Both the position numbers and the translations under genes were made by a program. Under the pieces are notes generated by a model that had not been told where the DNA came from, ran no database searches, and worked only from the letters and a program-made list of their open reading frames with translations. DNA of 60,597 nucleotides from JAOACQ01 sp049968515. GTDB lineage: Bacteria; Spirochaetota; Brevinematia; Brevinematales; JAOACQ01. The DNA is taken from NCBI GenBank assembly GCA_049968515.1, contig JBMFQR010000011.1, positions 1 through 60,597 of the forward strand. Direction: 5' to 3'. Position 1 is the first letter of the stretch; every line of letters begins with the position of its first letter. Of this stretch, positions 1-8,119 are shown in pieces.

Positions 1-89
1 AGATTTTTCTAATTTCGTTATAAAAGCAGCTTGAATACTTTTTTGGAGTAGATAAAATTTGACTTTTATCATAGGAGGAGGAGGGATTT

Positions 90-353
90 ATAATAGAGGT
101 CAGAAAACCTTCTGAAGAGGAACTTAAAAATTTAAATGTTAAAAGCTGGCCAATCTGGACAAAAGAAAAAAGTAGATTTTCCTGGCATTATGATGAGAGG
201 GAAACATGTTATATTTTAGAAGGAGAGGTAATCGTAAGATATGAGGGTGGTGAGATAAGGTTTGGAGAAGGAGATCTTGTGGTATTTCCTGAAGGATTAT
301 CCTGTGAGTGGGAAATAATAAAAGATGTAAGAAAGCATTATAAGTTCGGGTAA
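90..353 (+). CDS. Cupin-domain protein, TM1112-like (non-standard start)
   Basis: An 87-codon frame encodes a single small cupin barrel. It contains the stretch WPIWTKE, then ETCYILEGEV and the second cupin motif with FGEGDLVVFPEGL, ending HYKFG. The length and these motifs match the Thermotoga TM1112-type (DUF861/EutQ-like) cupins as I know them. The ligand and function are unknown. There is no ATG, GTG or TTG in a suitable place. The frame opens after a TAG at 72-74, and a strong Shine-Dalgarno (GGAGGAGGAGGG, 74-85) is followed by ATA codons at 90 and 93. By alignment to the family the protein should begin there, so either AUA is used as start or one base is wrong in this sequence. The first ATA is chosen. 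Confidence 0.7.
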   Translation: MIEVRKPSEEELKNLNVKSWPIWTKEKSRFSWHYDERETCYILEGEVIVRYEGGEIRFGEGDLVVFPEGLSCEWEIIKDVRKHYKFG

Positions 354-367
354 AATTTTAGGTTGAC

Positions 368-452
368 AGGGGCTATCATAAAAAATTGTAGGTGTAGAAC
401 AAGTTTTCCGTACCTACAATCACAAGGCATATGCCTTTTCTGGACAGCCCCT
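368..452. repeat. MITE-like palindromic element upstream of proA
   Basis: An 85-bp intergenic element has inverted ends AGGGGCT (368-374) and AGCCCCT (446-452). Read inward, the two ends are GGGGCTATCATAAAAAA and GGGGCTGTCCAGAAAAGG, so the similarity continues past the perfect arms. Inside are a 9-bp perfect stem (ATTGTAGGT 385-393 with ACCTACAAT 412-420) and a 14-bp palindrome (AAGGCATATGCCTT, 424-437). The transcript could fold as a three-way junction just ahead of the proA ribosome binding site. Related ends occur at 37465 and 44238. Confidence 0.55.
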
Positions 453-473
453 TAATGTCAGGAGGAGATAGAA

Positions 474-1727
474 ATGAGTGAGTTTTATAGTTATGTTGAA
501 AATATTGCAAGACGGGCGAAGAATGTTTCTCTCGATGTTGCTTCGAGAGGGACAAAAGAGAAAAACATTGCTCTTGAAAACATAGCGAAGGCTATAGAAA
601 GAAACTCTTCAAGCATTATAGCTGAAAACAAAAAGGATGTGGCTTTTGCAACAGAAGCAGGTAGGCCAAAAGCTTTTATTGACAGGCTTGTTCTGGATGA
701 AAAGAAGATAAAGTCAATGGTTAATTCTATTATGGAAATTGTATCTCTACCTGATCCTGTTGGCAGTGGAAATTTTATAACAAGGCGACCAAATGGTTTA
801 ATTATTCAGAAAATAAGGGTGCCTATTGGCGTGGTGGCAATGATTTATGAATCCAGACCGAATGTTACAAGTGATTCGGCAGCTCTCTGTCTTAAATCCG
901 GCAATGTGGTAATCCTCAGAGGTGGGAAAGAGGCTTTTAATTCAAATAGAGCCATTGCTAATTTTATAAGAGAAGGCTTAAAAATCTCCAACTTTCCCGA
1001 GGATGCAGTAATACTCATTGAAAAACTTGAACATGAGGTTGTCGATGAGCTTTTGAAAATGAATGCATATATAGATCTTGTAATACCACGAGGGGGAGAG
1101 AGTCTTATTAAGTCAGTAACAGAAAAGTCCAGAATACCGGTAATAAAGCATGACAAGGGTGTATGTCATGTCTTTGTTGATGAAAGTGCGGATAGAGAAA
1201 AGGCTGAAAAGATAGTAATTAATTCTAAATGTCAGAAACCTTCTGTATGTAATGCAATGGAAACCCTTCTCATTCACAAAAAATATCCTTACATAAAGGA
1301 GTTGATCGGCAAGCTCATTGATCTAAATGTGGAAATCATTGCTGACAGAAATATAAGAGAACTTTTCCCACAATTAACGGAGGCAAAGGATGAAGATTAC
1401 TTCACAGAGTATCTTGATTATAAAATGTCTGCAAGAATAGTTGATAGTGTTGAAGAGGCTGTGAATCATATAAATCATTATGGATCACATCATTCTGACT
1501 CAATTGTAAGTGAAAGCTATAGAAATGTTCAGTACTTTCTCGAACGTGTTGACAGTGCAGCAGTCTATGCCAATGCCTCTACAAGATTTACCGATGGCGG
1601 TGAGTTTGGTTTAGGAGCCGAAATGGGTATCTCAACCCAGAAGCTTCATGTGAGGGGACCTATGGGACTTGAGGGACTGACTACAGACAAATGGGTGGTT
1701 TACGGGGATGGACATATCAGGGAATAA
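474..1727 (+). CDS. proA: Glutamate-5-semialdehyde dehydrogenase (gamma-glutamyl phosphate reductase)
   Basis: This is the NADPH-dependent second step of proline synthesis, reducing gamma-glutamyl phosphate to glutamate-5-semialdehyde in the cytoplasm. The 417 residues match the usual ProA length. The ALDH-fold features are present: VPIGVVAMIYESRPNVT near 117-132, LRGGKEA near 148, and the catalytic cysteine C259 in PSVCNAMETLL. The C-terminal RFTDGGEFGLGAEMGIST motif is intact. The start is an ATG behind AGGAGGAGA. It is followed after 3 nt by nadD, so the two are probably co-transcribed. No proB is visible in the window. A P5C-reductase-like gene lies 39 kb away in an unrelated cluster. Confidence 0.96.
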   Translation: MSEFYSYVENIARRAKNVSLDVASRGTKEKNIALENIAKAIERNSSSIIAENKKDVAFATEAGRPKAFIDRLVLDEKKIKSMVNSIMEIVSLPDPVGSGNFITRRPNGLIIQKIRVPIGVVAMIYESRPNVTSDSAALCLKSGNVVILRGGKEAFNSNRAIANFIREGLKISNFPEDAVILIEKLEHEVVDELLKMNAYIDLVIPRGGESLIKSVTEKSRIPVIKHDKGVCHVFVDESADREKAEKIVINSKCQKPSVCNAMETLLIHKKYPYIKELIGKLIDLNVEIIADRNIRELFPQLTEAKDEDYFTEYLDYKMSARIVDSVEEAVNHINHYGSHHSDSIVSESYRNVQYFLERVDSAAVYANASTRFTDGGEFGLGAEMGISTQKLHVRGPMGLEGLTTDKWVVYGDGHIRE

Positions 1728-1730
1728 CAG

Positions 1731-2408
1731 ATGAATGAAAGTATAGCCTTATTTGGTGGTACATTTAATCCCTTTCACAACGGTCATATGACAATCATCA
1801 AATCAGCAATTGATAATTTTAAATTTTCAAAGTTGATTGTAATGCCGGCTTTTATTTCTCCTCTCAAAGATGTTTCAGGTGGCTGGGATTCAAATATGCG
1901 TTATCTTATGACTGGAGTTTCAATTTTCTACTTTCAACCGGATGAACTTAACAGAAATTCTAACCTGAAAAAAAATCCTGCAAAATGGGAAAAATTCATT
2001 GAATTTTATTCAAAAAATTTCCCTCTTAACCACAATCCCGATGTAGTTCTCTCGGACTTTGAAATAAAAAAAGGAGGGGTTTCTTATACAATTGATAGTT
2101 TAACATATTTGAAATCCATCTATCCGCATTCTGAAATAAGTATAATAATCGGACTTGATGAGGCATCAATGCTTGAAAAGTGGAAGGATTACAAAAAGAT
2201 TTTTGAAATTGCAAAATTTCTTGTGGTAAGAAGGCCGGGTTTTGATGAAAAAGAGGTACTGAAAAAGTTTCCTCAACTTATCTTTTTCCCATTTGAGGAA
2301 GTAAATATTTCCTCAACTGAAATAAGGGAAAAGATTAAAAGGGGTGAGGATATATCGAACTATATTCCACCGGTATTAAAAATGTTTCTGGATTCGCTTA
2401 TCAATTAG
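1731..2408 (+). CDS. nadD: Nicotinate-nucleotide adenylyltransferase
   Basis: NadD adenylates nicotinate mononucleotide to deamido-NAD in NAD synthesis. The nucleotidyltransferase signature GGTFNPFHNGH lies at residues 9-19, and the second motif ISSTEIREKIKRGEDISNYIP is near the C-terminus. At 225 residues it is slightly longer than typical NadD (about 190-215). The extra length sits around residues 60-100, where the sequence is lysine- and asparagine-rich. It starts 3 nt after the proA stop, consistent with a two-gene operon. The stretch after its stop contains a promoter for the next gene. Confidence 0.93.
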   Translation: MNESIALFGGTFNPFHNGHMTIIKSAIDNFKFSKLIVMPAFISPLKDVSGGWDSNMRYLMTGVSIFYFQPDELNRNSNLKKNPAKWEKFIEFYSKNFPLNHNPDVVLSDFEIKKGGVSYTIDSLTYLKSIYPHSEISIIIGLDEASMLEKWKDYKKIFEIAKFLVVRRPGFDEKEVLKKFPQLIFFPFEEVNISSTEIREKIKRGEDISNYIPPVLKMFLDSLIN

Positions 2409-2428
2409 TTTTTTGTAAGTTTTTTCGC

Positions 2429-2456
2429 TTGACAATTTTTTTTAACTGCTTATAAT
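2429..2456 (+). promoter_or_regulatory. Sigma-70-type promoter for the HEAT-protein operon
   Basis: TTGACA (2429-2434), a 16-bp spacer and TATAAT (2451-2456) form a consensus housekeeping promoter. Transcription would begin near 2463, giving a leader of about 135 nt before the ATG at 2598. The match is exact at both boxes. Confidence 0.75.
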
Positions 2457-2597
2457 AAAGTATGCTGTATGTAGATAGGCAGTGCGTGGGGTCGTTTTTG
2501 GCACAACTATCTATTCACAATCTTATAGCTTTAAAGTATTAATTATGTTCTTTCCGATAGACTAATGCAATACAAAATTCAATTTAAGGAGTTTTTT

Positions 2598-3326
2598 ATG
2601 AAAAGGGTAACTTTTATCCTATTTATGCTGTTAGCCTTATGCGGGATAGGTTTTTCTCAGGAAGAAACACTTGGGACACTTTTAAGTCCTAATGTGCCTA
2701 TTGAATCAATACCAAAGGAGCTTGCTTTACCTGACAAGGTTTTGCCATATTTGAGGACGGAGTTCAACAACTCGATTGGCAAGCAGGCAAGTTTTGATGT
2801 GCAATTTAAAATTGTATTGTTGATAACAAAAATAACCAATGTTCCCACAAAAAAATATGATTTGCTTGAAGAGATTATTATGTGGGAGGTAAAAAATGCC
2901 TCAAAAACTGAACAGAAGACAATCGCTGTCTCTCCAGACGCAAGAGTTTTAGCCATTGATGAACTCTCAAAGAACAAGGACAACAAATATATTGATGTTC
3001 TTCTTACAGTTGTGGAGAGAGATACTTCTGTTCAGCCAAGAATTGCTGCTGCAAGAGCACTCTCAAGAATAGGGGATAGAAATACCGTTCCAAAGCTGGT
3101 CGAGCTACTGAAGAATCAGTATGGGGCATCGAGAGCAAAATTCAAAGAGGATGACCCGAGGAGGTTTGATGATGATAGGGTTGCTGAGGCTATAATTATT
3201 ACACTTGGAGACATTGGTGACCCGAGAGCATTTCCTGTGCTTTTGCAGACTGTTATGAATCCAGACAAACACAGGGATGAGACTGTAAAGGCTGCCTGGG
3301 AAGCTATGAAAAAATTGCAATGGTGA
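2598..3326 (+). CDS. Exported HEAT-repeat protein
   Basis: A 242-residue protein with an N-terminal signal peptide (MKRVTFILFMLLALCGIGFS, then QEE). The C-terminal half has HEAT/PBS-lyase-type helical repeats, for example PRIAAARALSRIGDRNTVPKLVELL and VAEAIIITLGDIGDPRAFPVLL. Such repeats mediate protein-protein contacts, and no catalytic motif is seen. A longer frame opens at 2565, but AAGGAG lies just before the ATG at 2598, which also gives a clean signal peptide, so that start is used. The next gene overlaps or abuts its end and shares its C-terminal motif HRDxTVKAAW, suggesting a duplicated pair. Confidence 0.8.
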   Translation: MKRVTFILFMLLALCGIGFSQEETLGTLLSPNVPIESIPKELALPDKVLPYLRTEFNNSIGKQASFDVQFKIVLLITKITNVPTKKYDLLEEIIMWEVKNASKTEQKTIAVSPDARVLAIDELSKNKDNKYIDVLLTVVERDTSVQPRIAAARALSRIGDRNTVPKLVELLKNQYGASRAKFKEDDPRRFDDDRVAEAIIITLGDIGDPRAFPVLLQTVMNPDKHRDETVKAAWEAMKKLQW

Positions 3327-3331
3327 TAGAG

Positions 3332-3745
3332 ATGGGTATCCTAAAGAAGCTATCTATTGTAATATTTTTGTTTCTTTCAGTTTCTCAGGTTGCTTTAGAT
3401 GATGTGCTTCAAGCACATCAGATTCTAAAGAAAACAGGTGAATATGAAAAGAAAAAAATGGCATTAAGTTATTTTCTGAAAGAAAAGGATAGAAAAAGGG
3501 TAACTGACCTGATAATTGATTTACTTACCTACACATATGACAATCCTGATTTCAGGGAAAATGATCAGGTTGCTTTCTACGATGATGTCATTGCCGAGGA
3601 ATTGATTAAGATACTTGAGAAGGAGAAAAGGCCAGAAGCTTTTCCAGCTCTTCTTAAAGTTGTTTTATACAGCAGAAGACATAGAGATCAGACTGTAAAG
3701 GCTGCCTGGCGTGCTATAGAAGCAATTGATTGGACAAAAGAATAA
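3332..3745 (+). CDS. Short exported HEAT-repeat-like protein
   Basis: About 137 residues. The N-terminus is a signal peptide (MGILKKLSIVIFLFLSVSQVA). The C-terminal block AFPALLKVVLYSRRHRDQTVKAAWRAIEAIDW closely parallels the end of the preceding gene (FPVLLQTVMNPDKHRDETVKAAWEAM), so the two are paralogues and this one is the shorter copy. An upstream in-frame ATG at 3320 would overlap the previous gene by 7 nt. The ATG at 3332 is preferred because it begins the signal peptide, but the ribosome site is weak either way. The function is unknown and the location is probably the periplasm. Confidence 0.7.
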   Translation: MGILKKLSIVIFLFLSVSQVALDDVLQAHQILKKTGEYEKKKMALSYFLKEKDRKRVTDLIIDLLTYTYDNPDFRENDQVAFYDDVIAEELIKILEKEKRPEAFPALLKVVLYSRRHRDQTVKAAWRAIEAIDWTKE

Positions 3746-3762
3746 TTTTTTGGAGGTTATTT

Positions 3763-4194
3763 ATGAAATCAATTAGATTTTTGATATGTGTTTTGAGCCT
3801 GTCAGTTTTTTTCTTTTCCTGTGCTAAAAAGGAAGAGGTAAAACCAGTTGAAAAACCAAAGGTTGAAGAAAAGAAAGTTGAACCGGTAGAAGACACCTCT
3901 TTTAACAATGTGATGAAGGTGTTAAAGGAGGCTCTTGATAAAGAAAAAACAGCTTCTGATTCTGCCACAAAATTAAATACTGCAAAGGCTTACATTCTTG
4001 TGATCAAATTTCTGAATACAGACAAAGAAAAGGTTAAAAGCGCTGGAATGAGCGATAAGGATATAATAGAACTTAAAAATGAAGCAAGGGAAAACGCAAA
4101 ACTGAGGCTTGATGAGATACTTTCAAGTCCTACTGCTCCAAAAGCTATAAAGGAAGAGGCAGAAAAGAAGCTTGCCGAGTTAAAAACCCTCTAA
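3763..4194 (+). CDS. Lipoprotein, lysine/glutamate-rich
   Basis: A 143-residue lipoprotein. The signal peptide ends in a lipobox (FFFSC), followed by a charged low-complexity linker of K, E, V and P repeats and then an alpha-helical region without a recognisable family. The start at 3763 is set by GGAGG at 3752 and by the signal peptide; a longer frame from 3730 would overlap the upstream gene. It is the last gene of the plus-strand run that starts at 2598 and ends at a strong hairpin. I cannot name a function. Confidence 0.75.
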   Translation: MKSIRFLICVLSLSVFFFSCAKKEEVKPVEKPKVEEKKVEPVEDTSFNNVMKVLKEALDKEKTASDSATKLNTAKAYILVIKFLNTDKEKVKSAGMSDKDIIELKNEARENAKLRLDEILSSPTAPKAIKEEAEKKLAELKTL

Positions 4195-4205
4195 GTCATA
4201 GAAAA

Positions 4206-4234
4206 GCAGAGACGCAAGAACTTTGCGTCTCTGC
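4206..4234. terminator. Bidirectional hairpin between convergent genes
   Basis: A 12-bp perfect stem (GCAGAGACGCAA 4206-4217 with TTGCGTCTCTGC 4223-4234) has a 5-nt loop. It lies between converging genes ending at 4194 and 4242. The minus-strand side carries the better T-run (TTTTC) after the stem. Confidence 0.75.
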
Positions 4235-4241
4235 AAGAATT

Positions 4242-4850
4242 TTACTTACTGTCAATTATAATGTCGTCAAAATATAAGGTGAAGTTACCAAGATTTGCAG
4301 TACAGAATTGAACTGTCATCATTGGAAAATCGAGCTTTTTGTTCAATACGGCATCAGGTGCCTGCCAGTCTGTTCTGAATTTAAAGTCAGAAAGTGGAAT
4401 GACAAACTCTTTCCATCCAGTGAAGTCGTCAGTAATTGTGTAGCGATACTGTTCTTTTTTTGCGTCTTCGAGATCAATATTAAACCTTGCCTTTGAACCA
4501 CTTCCGTAAACCCACATTCTGAATGTTTTCATTCCAGTCCAGTCTCCCTTCTCCTTCTCAACAACCACAAGTGCTCCAGCCCAATCTTTTGTGTCGTGTG
4601 TGATTTTGGCAGATTGCTTTCCACTTTTTGCCTGTTCTGTCGAGTATATTGCAGTGATCTTACTCTGTGGACCTGCATAGGTAATCAACTCTTTTGAAGA
4701 GTCTTCAAAATCAGTAATCAGAATCTGATCTGCCACTGGCTTTGCTTCTGCTTCTGGCTTTGTTTCAGCCTTTTTAGACTCGCCTGAACATGAGTAGGCA
4801 AGAATTGTAACAAGCAACAGGCTTACAGTTAAAAATTTTAATCTCTCCAT
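4242..4850 (-). CDS. Lipoprotein with carbohydrate-binding-like jelly-roll domain
   Basis: A 202-residue lipoprotein. The lipobox AYSC ends the signal peptide, and an alanine/glutamate/lysine-rich linker follows. Then comes a beta-rich domain (about 45-200) resembling CBM11/CIA30-type galactose-binding folds. Features are the opening ILITDFEDSS, the block FRMWVYGSGSKARFNIDLED, WKEFVIPLSDFKF, and the closing NFTLYFDDIIIDS. Such domains bind sugars or assemble surface complexes; no ligand can be inferred here. AGGAGAGG precedes the ATG. A TTGACA is present upstream (minus strand, 4897-4902) but no convincing -10 at the right distance. Confidence 0.75.
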   Translation of the reverse strand: MERLKFLTVSLLLVTILAYSCSGESKKAETKPEAEAKPVADQILITDFEDSSKELITYAGPQSKITAIYSTEQAKSGKQSAKITHDTKDWAGALVVVEKEKGDWTGMKTFRMWVYGSGSKARFNIDLEDAKKEQYRYTITDDFTGWKEFVIPLSDFKFRTDWQAPDAVLNKKLDFPMMTVQFCTANLGNFTLYFDDIIIDSK

Positions 4851-4916
4851 TCCTCTCCTCCTTTATTGGGATAATTTTTGGTTTATTTGTTGGCTGTGTC
4901 AACTATAAACTAAAAG

Positions 4917-5864
4917 TTAGATCAATCCTTTTTTTTCATCAATTCCAAGCATTATGTTGAGATTCTGTATGGCTGCCCCAGAAGCCCCTTTTCCGAGATT
5001 ATCAAGTCTTGTTAAAAGCAGGAATTGCTCTTCATTACCAAATATAAAAATCTCTGCAAGATTTGTGTCATTACAGGCAGTTGGGTCAAAGTAATCAATC
5101 TCAAAAGAATTTTTTTCTTCCACTACTCTTACAAAGAATTCATTCTCATAATGAGAAGAAAGTATTTCATAAATATCATTGCTATCAACCTTCTTTTTTA
5201 GAAGTCTTTTGTGAAGAGGTATTCCCACTGCCATACCTTTGAAAAAATTCCCTACCACAGGGGTAAAAAGAGGGGGATAATATAAACCGGTGTACTTCTG
5301 CATTTCGGGCAGATGCTTGTGTTTTAGATTGAGAGCATAGTGTCTTGAACTATGCCAGCTTTCTCTATCTTGATTGCTTTCAAACCTTTCTATTAATTTT
5401 TTTCCACCCCCGCTGTAGCCAGTAATCGAGTGGACTGTTACAGGATAATCTGTTGGCACAATTCCATTTTTTACCAGAGGATAAAGAGAAAGTATAAAAC
5501 CGGTGGCGTGACATCCCGGCACACAAACCCTCTTTGAATTTTGTATTCTTTCTCTCTGTGTCTTTTCATATTCGGGAAGACCATAGACCCATTCTGGATC
5601 TACCCTGTGAACTGTGCTTGCATCAATAACCTTTGTTGAAGGATTTGTGATGAGAGAAACAGACTCCCTTGCAGCCTCATCAGGAAGACAGAGTATAACG
5701 ATATCCGCTGAGTTTAAAAATTTATTTTTTTCTTCAGGTTCTTTTCTTTTTTCCTCTGAAATCTCCAGGAGTTCGATATCATCTCTCTTTGTCAATCTTT
5801 CATTTATCTTAAGACCCGTAGTACCTGATTGCCCGTCGACGAAGACTTTGAATTTTTTGCTCAT
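4917..5864 (-). CDS. argC: N-acetyl-gamma-glutamyl-phosphate reductase
   Basis: ArgC reduces N-acetylglutamyl phosphate to the semialdehyde in arginine synthesis, using NADPH. The 315 residues correspond to the shorter ArgC type. The N-terminal FVDGQSGTTGLKINERL is the nucleotide-binding loop, and C118 in VPGCHATGF is the predicted catalytic cysteine. VHSITGYSGGGKK is the conserved downstream loop. The reading frame extends to 5942, but the ATG at 5862-5864 has GGAGGTAGA before it and begins at the family N-terminus. It lies 16 nt after the LacI regulator gene on the same strand, so the two are likely co-transcribed. No other arg gene is in the window. Confidence 0.92.
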   Translation of the reverse strand: MSKKFKVFVDGQSGTTGLKINERLTKRDDIELLEISEEKRKEPEEKNKFLNSADIVILCLPDEAARESVSLITNPSTKVIDASTVHRVDPEWVYGLPEYEKTQRERIQNSKRVCVPGCHATGFILSLYPLVKNGIVPTDYPVTVHSITGYSGGGKKLIERFESNQDRESWHSSRHYALNLKHKHLPEMQKYTGLYYPPLFTPVVGNFFKGMAVGIPLHKRLLKKKVDSNDIYEILSSHYENEFFVRVVEEKNSFEIDYFDPTACNDTNLAEIFIFGNEEQFLLLTRLDNLGKGASGAAIQNLNIMLGIDEKKGLI

Positions 5865-5880
5865 TCTACCTCCATAATTT

Positions 5881-6888
5881 TTATGCTGATTCTCTTTGAA
5901 TAAATCTTGATGGGAGTCTCTTTGTTTCAATTTCCTTTCCATTCAAAGAGTAAATAAGATTCTGTGAAGCAATATATCCCACCCTGTAAAATGGATTGTT
6001 GATGGTGGTGATAGTCGGAGAAGAGAGAAGAGATATTTCCTGATTGTCAAAGCCTATGACTTTTACATCATCTGGGACATTTATACCGAGAGAAAAAAAG
6101 CCTCTTATTAATCCAAATGCTATAAGATCATTTGCACAAAATACAACTTCAGGCAATCCATTTTTTAATATGATTTCTGCTGCATTAAATCCGCTTTCCT
6201 TTGAAAAATCGCCTTCAACAATAAAAAGATGTTCAAAATTAAACTCTTTAACAAGATTGAGATAAGTTTTTTCTCTGTCAATTGCATTGATATATTCTTT
6301 GTTTCCACCAATATAACACACTTTCCTTATATTTTTTGACTTAACGTATTCAAAAGCCTCTCTCATTCCAGACACGCAGTCAATATCGACATACAGGCAA
6401 TCCCTGTCCGGAATATAATTATAAACAAGAATGAAAGGAATATTTTTATCCAATAGATAGTTAAAACGGGGATCCATAAACTTTGTGCCCAAGAATATCA
6501 ATCCATCAACAGTGTGAGAAAGAACAAGCCTTGATAACTCCTTCTCATCAAGACCATTGTCAGATATTACACTTACCGTGTAATTTTCCTTTGAAGCACT
6601 TATCATACAGCCGAAAAGCATCTGTGAGAAGTACTCCGAGTGTACGGTTTCAATTTTATCCTTCGTAACACAGTAGGGAATTACAATTCCTATTCTGTAG
6701 CTTTTCTTCTGGTAAAAACTCCTTGCGAGATTTGAAGGAACATACTCCAATTCTTTTGCTATCTTTATAATTCTATCTGCTGTAGCTTTTGGAATAGATG
6801 GATGTTTGTTTAAAGCACGTGAGACTGTTGATGGAGAAACCCCGGCTTTTTCGGCAACATCCTTTCTTGTAACTCTTTTTTTCTTCAT
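5881..6888 (-). CDS. LacI-family transcriptional regulator
   Basis: A 335-residue DNA-binding repressor. The N-terminal helix-turn-helix VTRKDVAEKAGVSPSTVSRA (residues 5-24) and the hinge helix YVPSNLARSF are canonical. The rest is a periplasmic-binding-protein-type sugar-sensing domain (GIVIPY... to LPSRFIQRES), with the typical DDVKVIGFDNQEISLLSSPTITTINNP end region. The effector is unknown. It lies just upstream of argC on the same strand and is divergent from flaB. Its operator cannot be placed from the sequence alone. Confidence 0.92.
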   Translation of the reverse strand: MKKKRVTRKDVAEKAGVSPSTVSRALNKHPSIPKATADRIIKIAKELEYVPSNLARSFYQKKSYRIGIVIPYCVTKDKIETVHSEYFSQMLFGCMISASKENYTVSVISDNGLDEKELSRLVLSHTVDGLIFLGTKFMDPRFNYLLDKNIPFILVYNYIPDRDCLYVDIDCVSGMREAFEYVKSKNIRKVCYIGGNKEYINAIDREKTYLNLVKEFNFEHLFIVEGDFSKESGFNAAEIILKNGLPEVVFCANDLIAFGLIRGFFSLGINVPDDVKVIGFDNQEISLLSSPTITTINNPFYRVGYIASQNLIYSLNGKEIETKRLPSRFIQRESA

Positions 6889-6980
6889 AAGAGATTATTA
6901 TAAATCAAAATGACCTATAACTCAAGAAATATATGTTCAAATGAAGATGGATCATACCATCCATCTAAAAAATTTTTTTC

Positions 6981-7008
6981 TAAAGTTTAAAAAAATATCT
7001 TCCGATTA
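6981..7008 (+). promoter_or_regulatory. Sigma-28 (FliA) promoter of flaB
   Basis: TAAAGTTT (6981-6988), a 12-bp spacer and TCCGATTA (7001-7008) match the flagellar sigma-28 consensus TAAAGTTT / GCCGATAA closely. The start of transcription would be near 7015, leaving a leader of about 140 nt. Confidence 0.8.
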
Positions 7009-7112
7009 TACAAAAGGGTTTTTCTGCAAATAAACCTCCAGAATTACCCCTTTAATTCCTAATAGGTTTTTCGTAACTTTTTTTAAATACTTTAGCTTTT
7101 TATGCAAAAATC

Positions 7113-7134
7113 TTCTCCGCAGGGAAGCGGAGAA
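7113..7134 (+). promoter_or_regulatory. Leader hairpin before flaB
   Basis: An 8-bp perfect stem (TTCTCCGC 7113-7120 with GCGGAGAA 7127-7134) and 6-nt loop sit about 10 nt upstream of the flaB ribosome site (AAGGAGG). No T-run follows. It may stabilise the mRNA or tune translation. Confidence 0.5.
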
Positions 7135-7156
7135 TAGATAAATCAAGGAGGATTGT

Positions 7157-8017
7157 ATGATTATCAATCACAACATCAGTGCCATCTTTTCGCACAGGCA
7201 GCTTACAATCAACAATCGTAATACTGACAAGGATATTGAGAAGCTGTCTTCGGGCATGCGCATTAACCGCGCAGGTGATGATGCATCCGGTCTTGCAGTG
7301 TCTGAGAAAATGCGTTCACAGATTGGTGGTTTGAGAAGAGCAGAAAAGAATGCTCAGGACGCCATTTCTTTCATTCAGGTTACTGAGGGCTATCTTGAAG
7401 AAACTCATTCCATTCTACAGAGATTGAGAGAGCTTGCTGTTCAGGCAGCGAACGGTATTTACAGTACTGAAGACAGAATGCAGATTCAGGTTGAGGTTTC
7501 ACAGCTTGTCGATGAGGTTGACAGAATAGCATCTCATGCACAATTCAACGGAATGAATATGCTGACTGGTAGATTTGCAAATCCAGTTGCTGGCAATCAG
7601 CCAAGTGCAAGCATATGGTTTCACATTGGTGCCAATATGGATCAGAGGATGAGAGCTTATATCAACACAATGACATCCGATGCTCTCGGTATAAGAGATG
7701 TTTCCACTAAGGAAATATTGAGTTTGAGTACTCCAGACAAGGCAAATATGGCTATTGGTATAATTGACAAAGCACTTGAAAGGGTTTCAAAGCAGAGAGC
7801 GGATTTGGGTGCATACCAGAACAGGCTCGAAAAACTATCTATCGGGCTTATGATTGGTTATGAAAACATGCAAGCTGCTGAGTCGAGAATAAGGGATACT
7901 GATATGGCAGAGCAGATGAGTCTCTTTGTAAAAGGCCAGATATTGACACAATCTGCTACTGCGATGCTTGCCCAGGCAAACCAGAAGCCTCAGTTAATGT
8001 TACAACTTTTAAGGTAA
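7157..8017 (+). CDS. flaB: Periplasmic flagellin, FlaB type (copy 1)
   Basis: A 286-residue core filament protein of the periplasmic flagellum. The N-terminal D0/D1 domain (MIINHNISAIF, IEKLSSGMRINRAGDDASGL, ISFIQVTEGYLEET) and the spirochaete signature FNGMNMLTGRF are intact. The C-terminal D1/D0 ends ESRIRDTDMAEQMSLFVK ... QKPQLMLQLLR. There is no signal peptide, as expected for export through the flagellar apparatus. AAGGAGG lies 6 nt before the ATG. It is driven by the sigma-28 promoter at 6981 and followed by a terminator at 8081 and then a second flaB. Confidence 0.96.
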   Translation: MIINHNISAIFSHRQLTINNRNTDKDIEKLSSGMRINRAGDDASGLAVSEKMRSQIGGLRRAEKNAQDAISFIQVTEGYLEETHSILQRLRELAVQAANGIYSTEDRMQIQVEVSQLVDEVDRIASHAQFNGMNMLTGRFANPVAGNQPSASIWFHIGANMDQRMRAYINTMTSDALGIRDVSTKEILSLSTPDKANMAIGIIDKALERVSKQRADLGAYQNRLEKLSIGLMIGYENMQAAESRIRDTDMAEQMSLFVKGQILTQSATAMLAQANQKPQLMLQLLR

Positions 8018-8080
8018 TACTTATGAAAGCGAAGGCTTCTGGAAGTTAGGGATAGGCAGTTAGAAGTTAGTTGTGATAAA

Positions 8081-8119
8081 AGAAAAGTCTGTCAAGTGAC
8101 AGGCTTTTCTGTATTTTTT
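8081..8119 (+). terminator. Intrinsic terminator between the two flaB genes
   Basis: The stem AGAAAAGTCTGTCA / TGACAGGCTTTTCT (8081-8110) is followed by a T-rich tail. The hairpin is strong, so the second flaB must rely on read-through or its own promoter. Confidence 0.8.
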
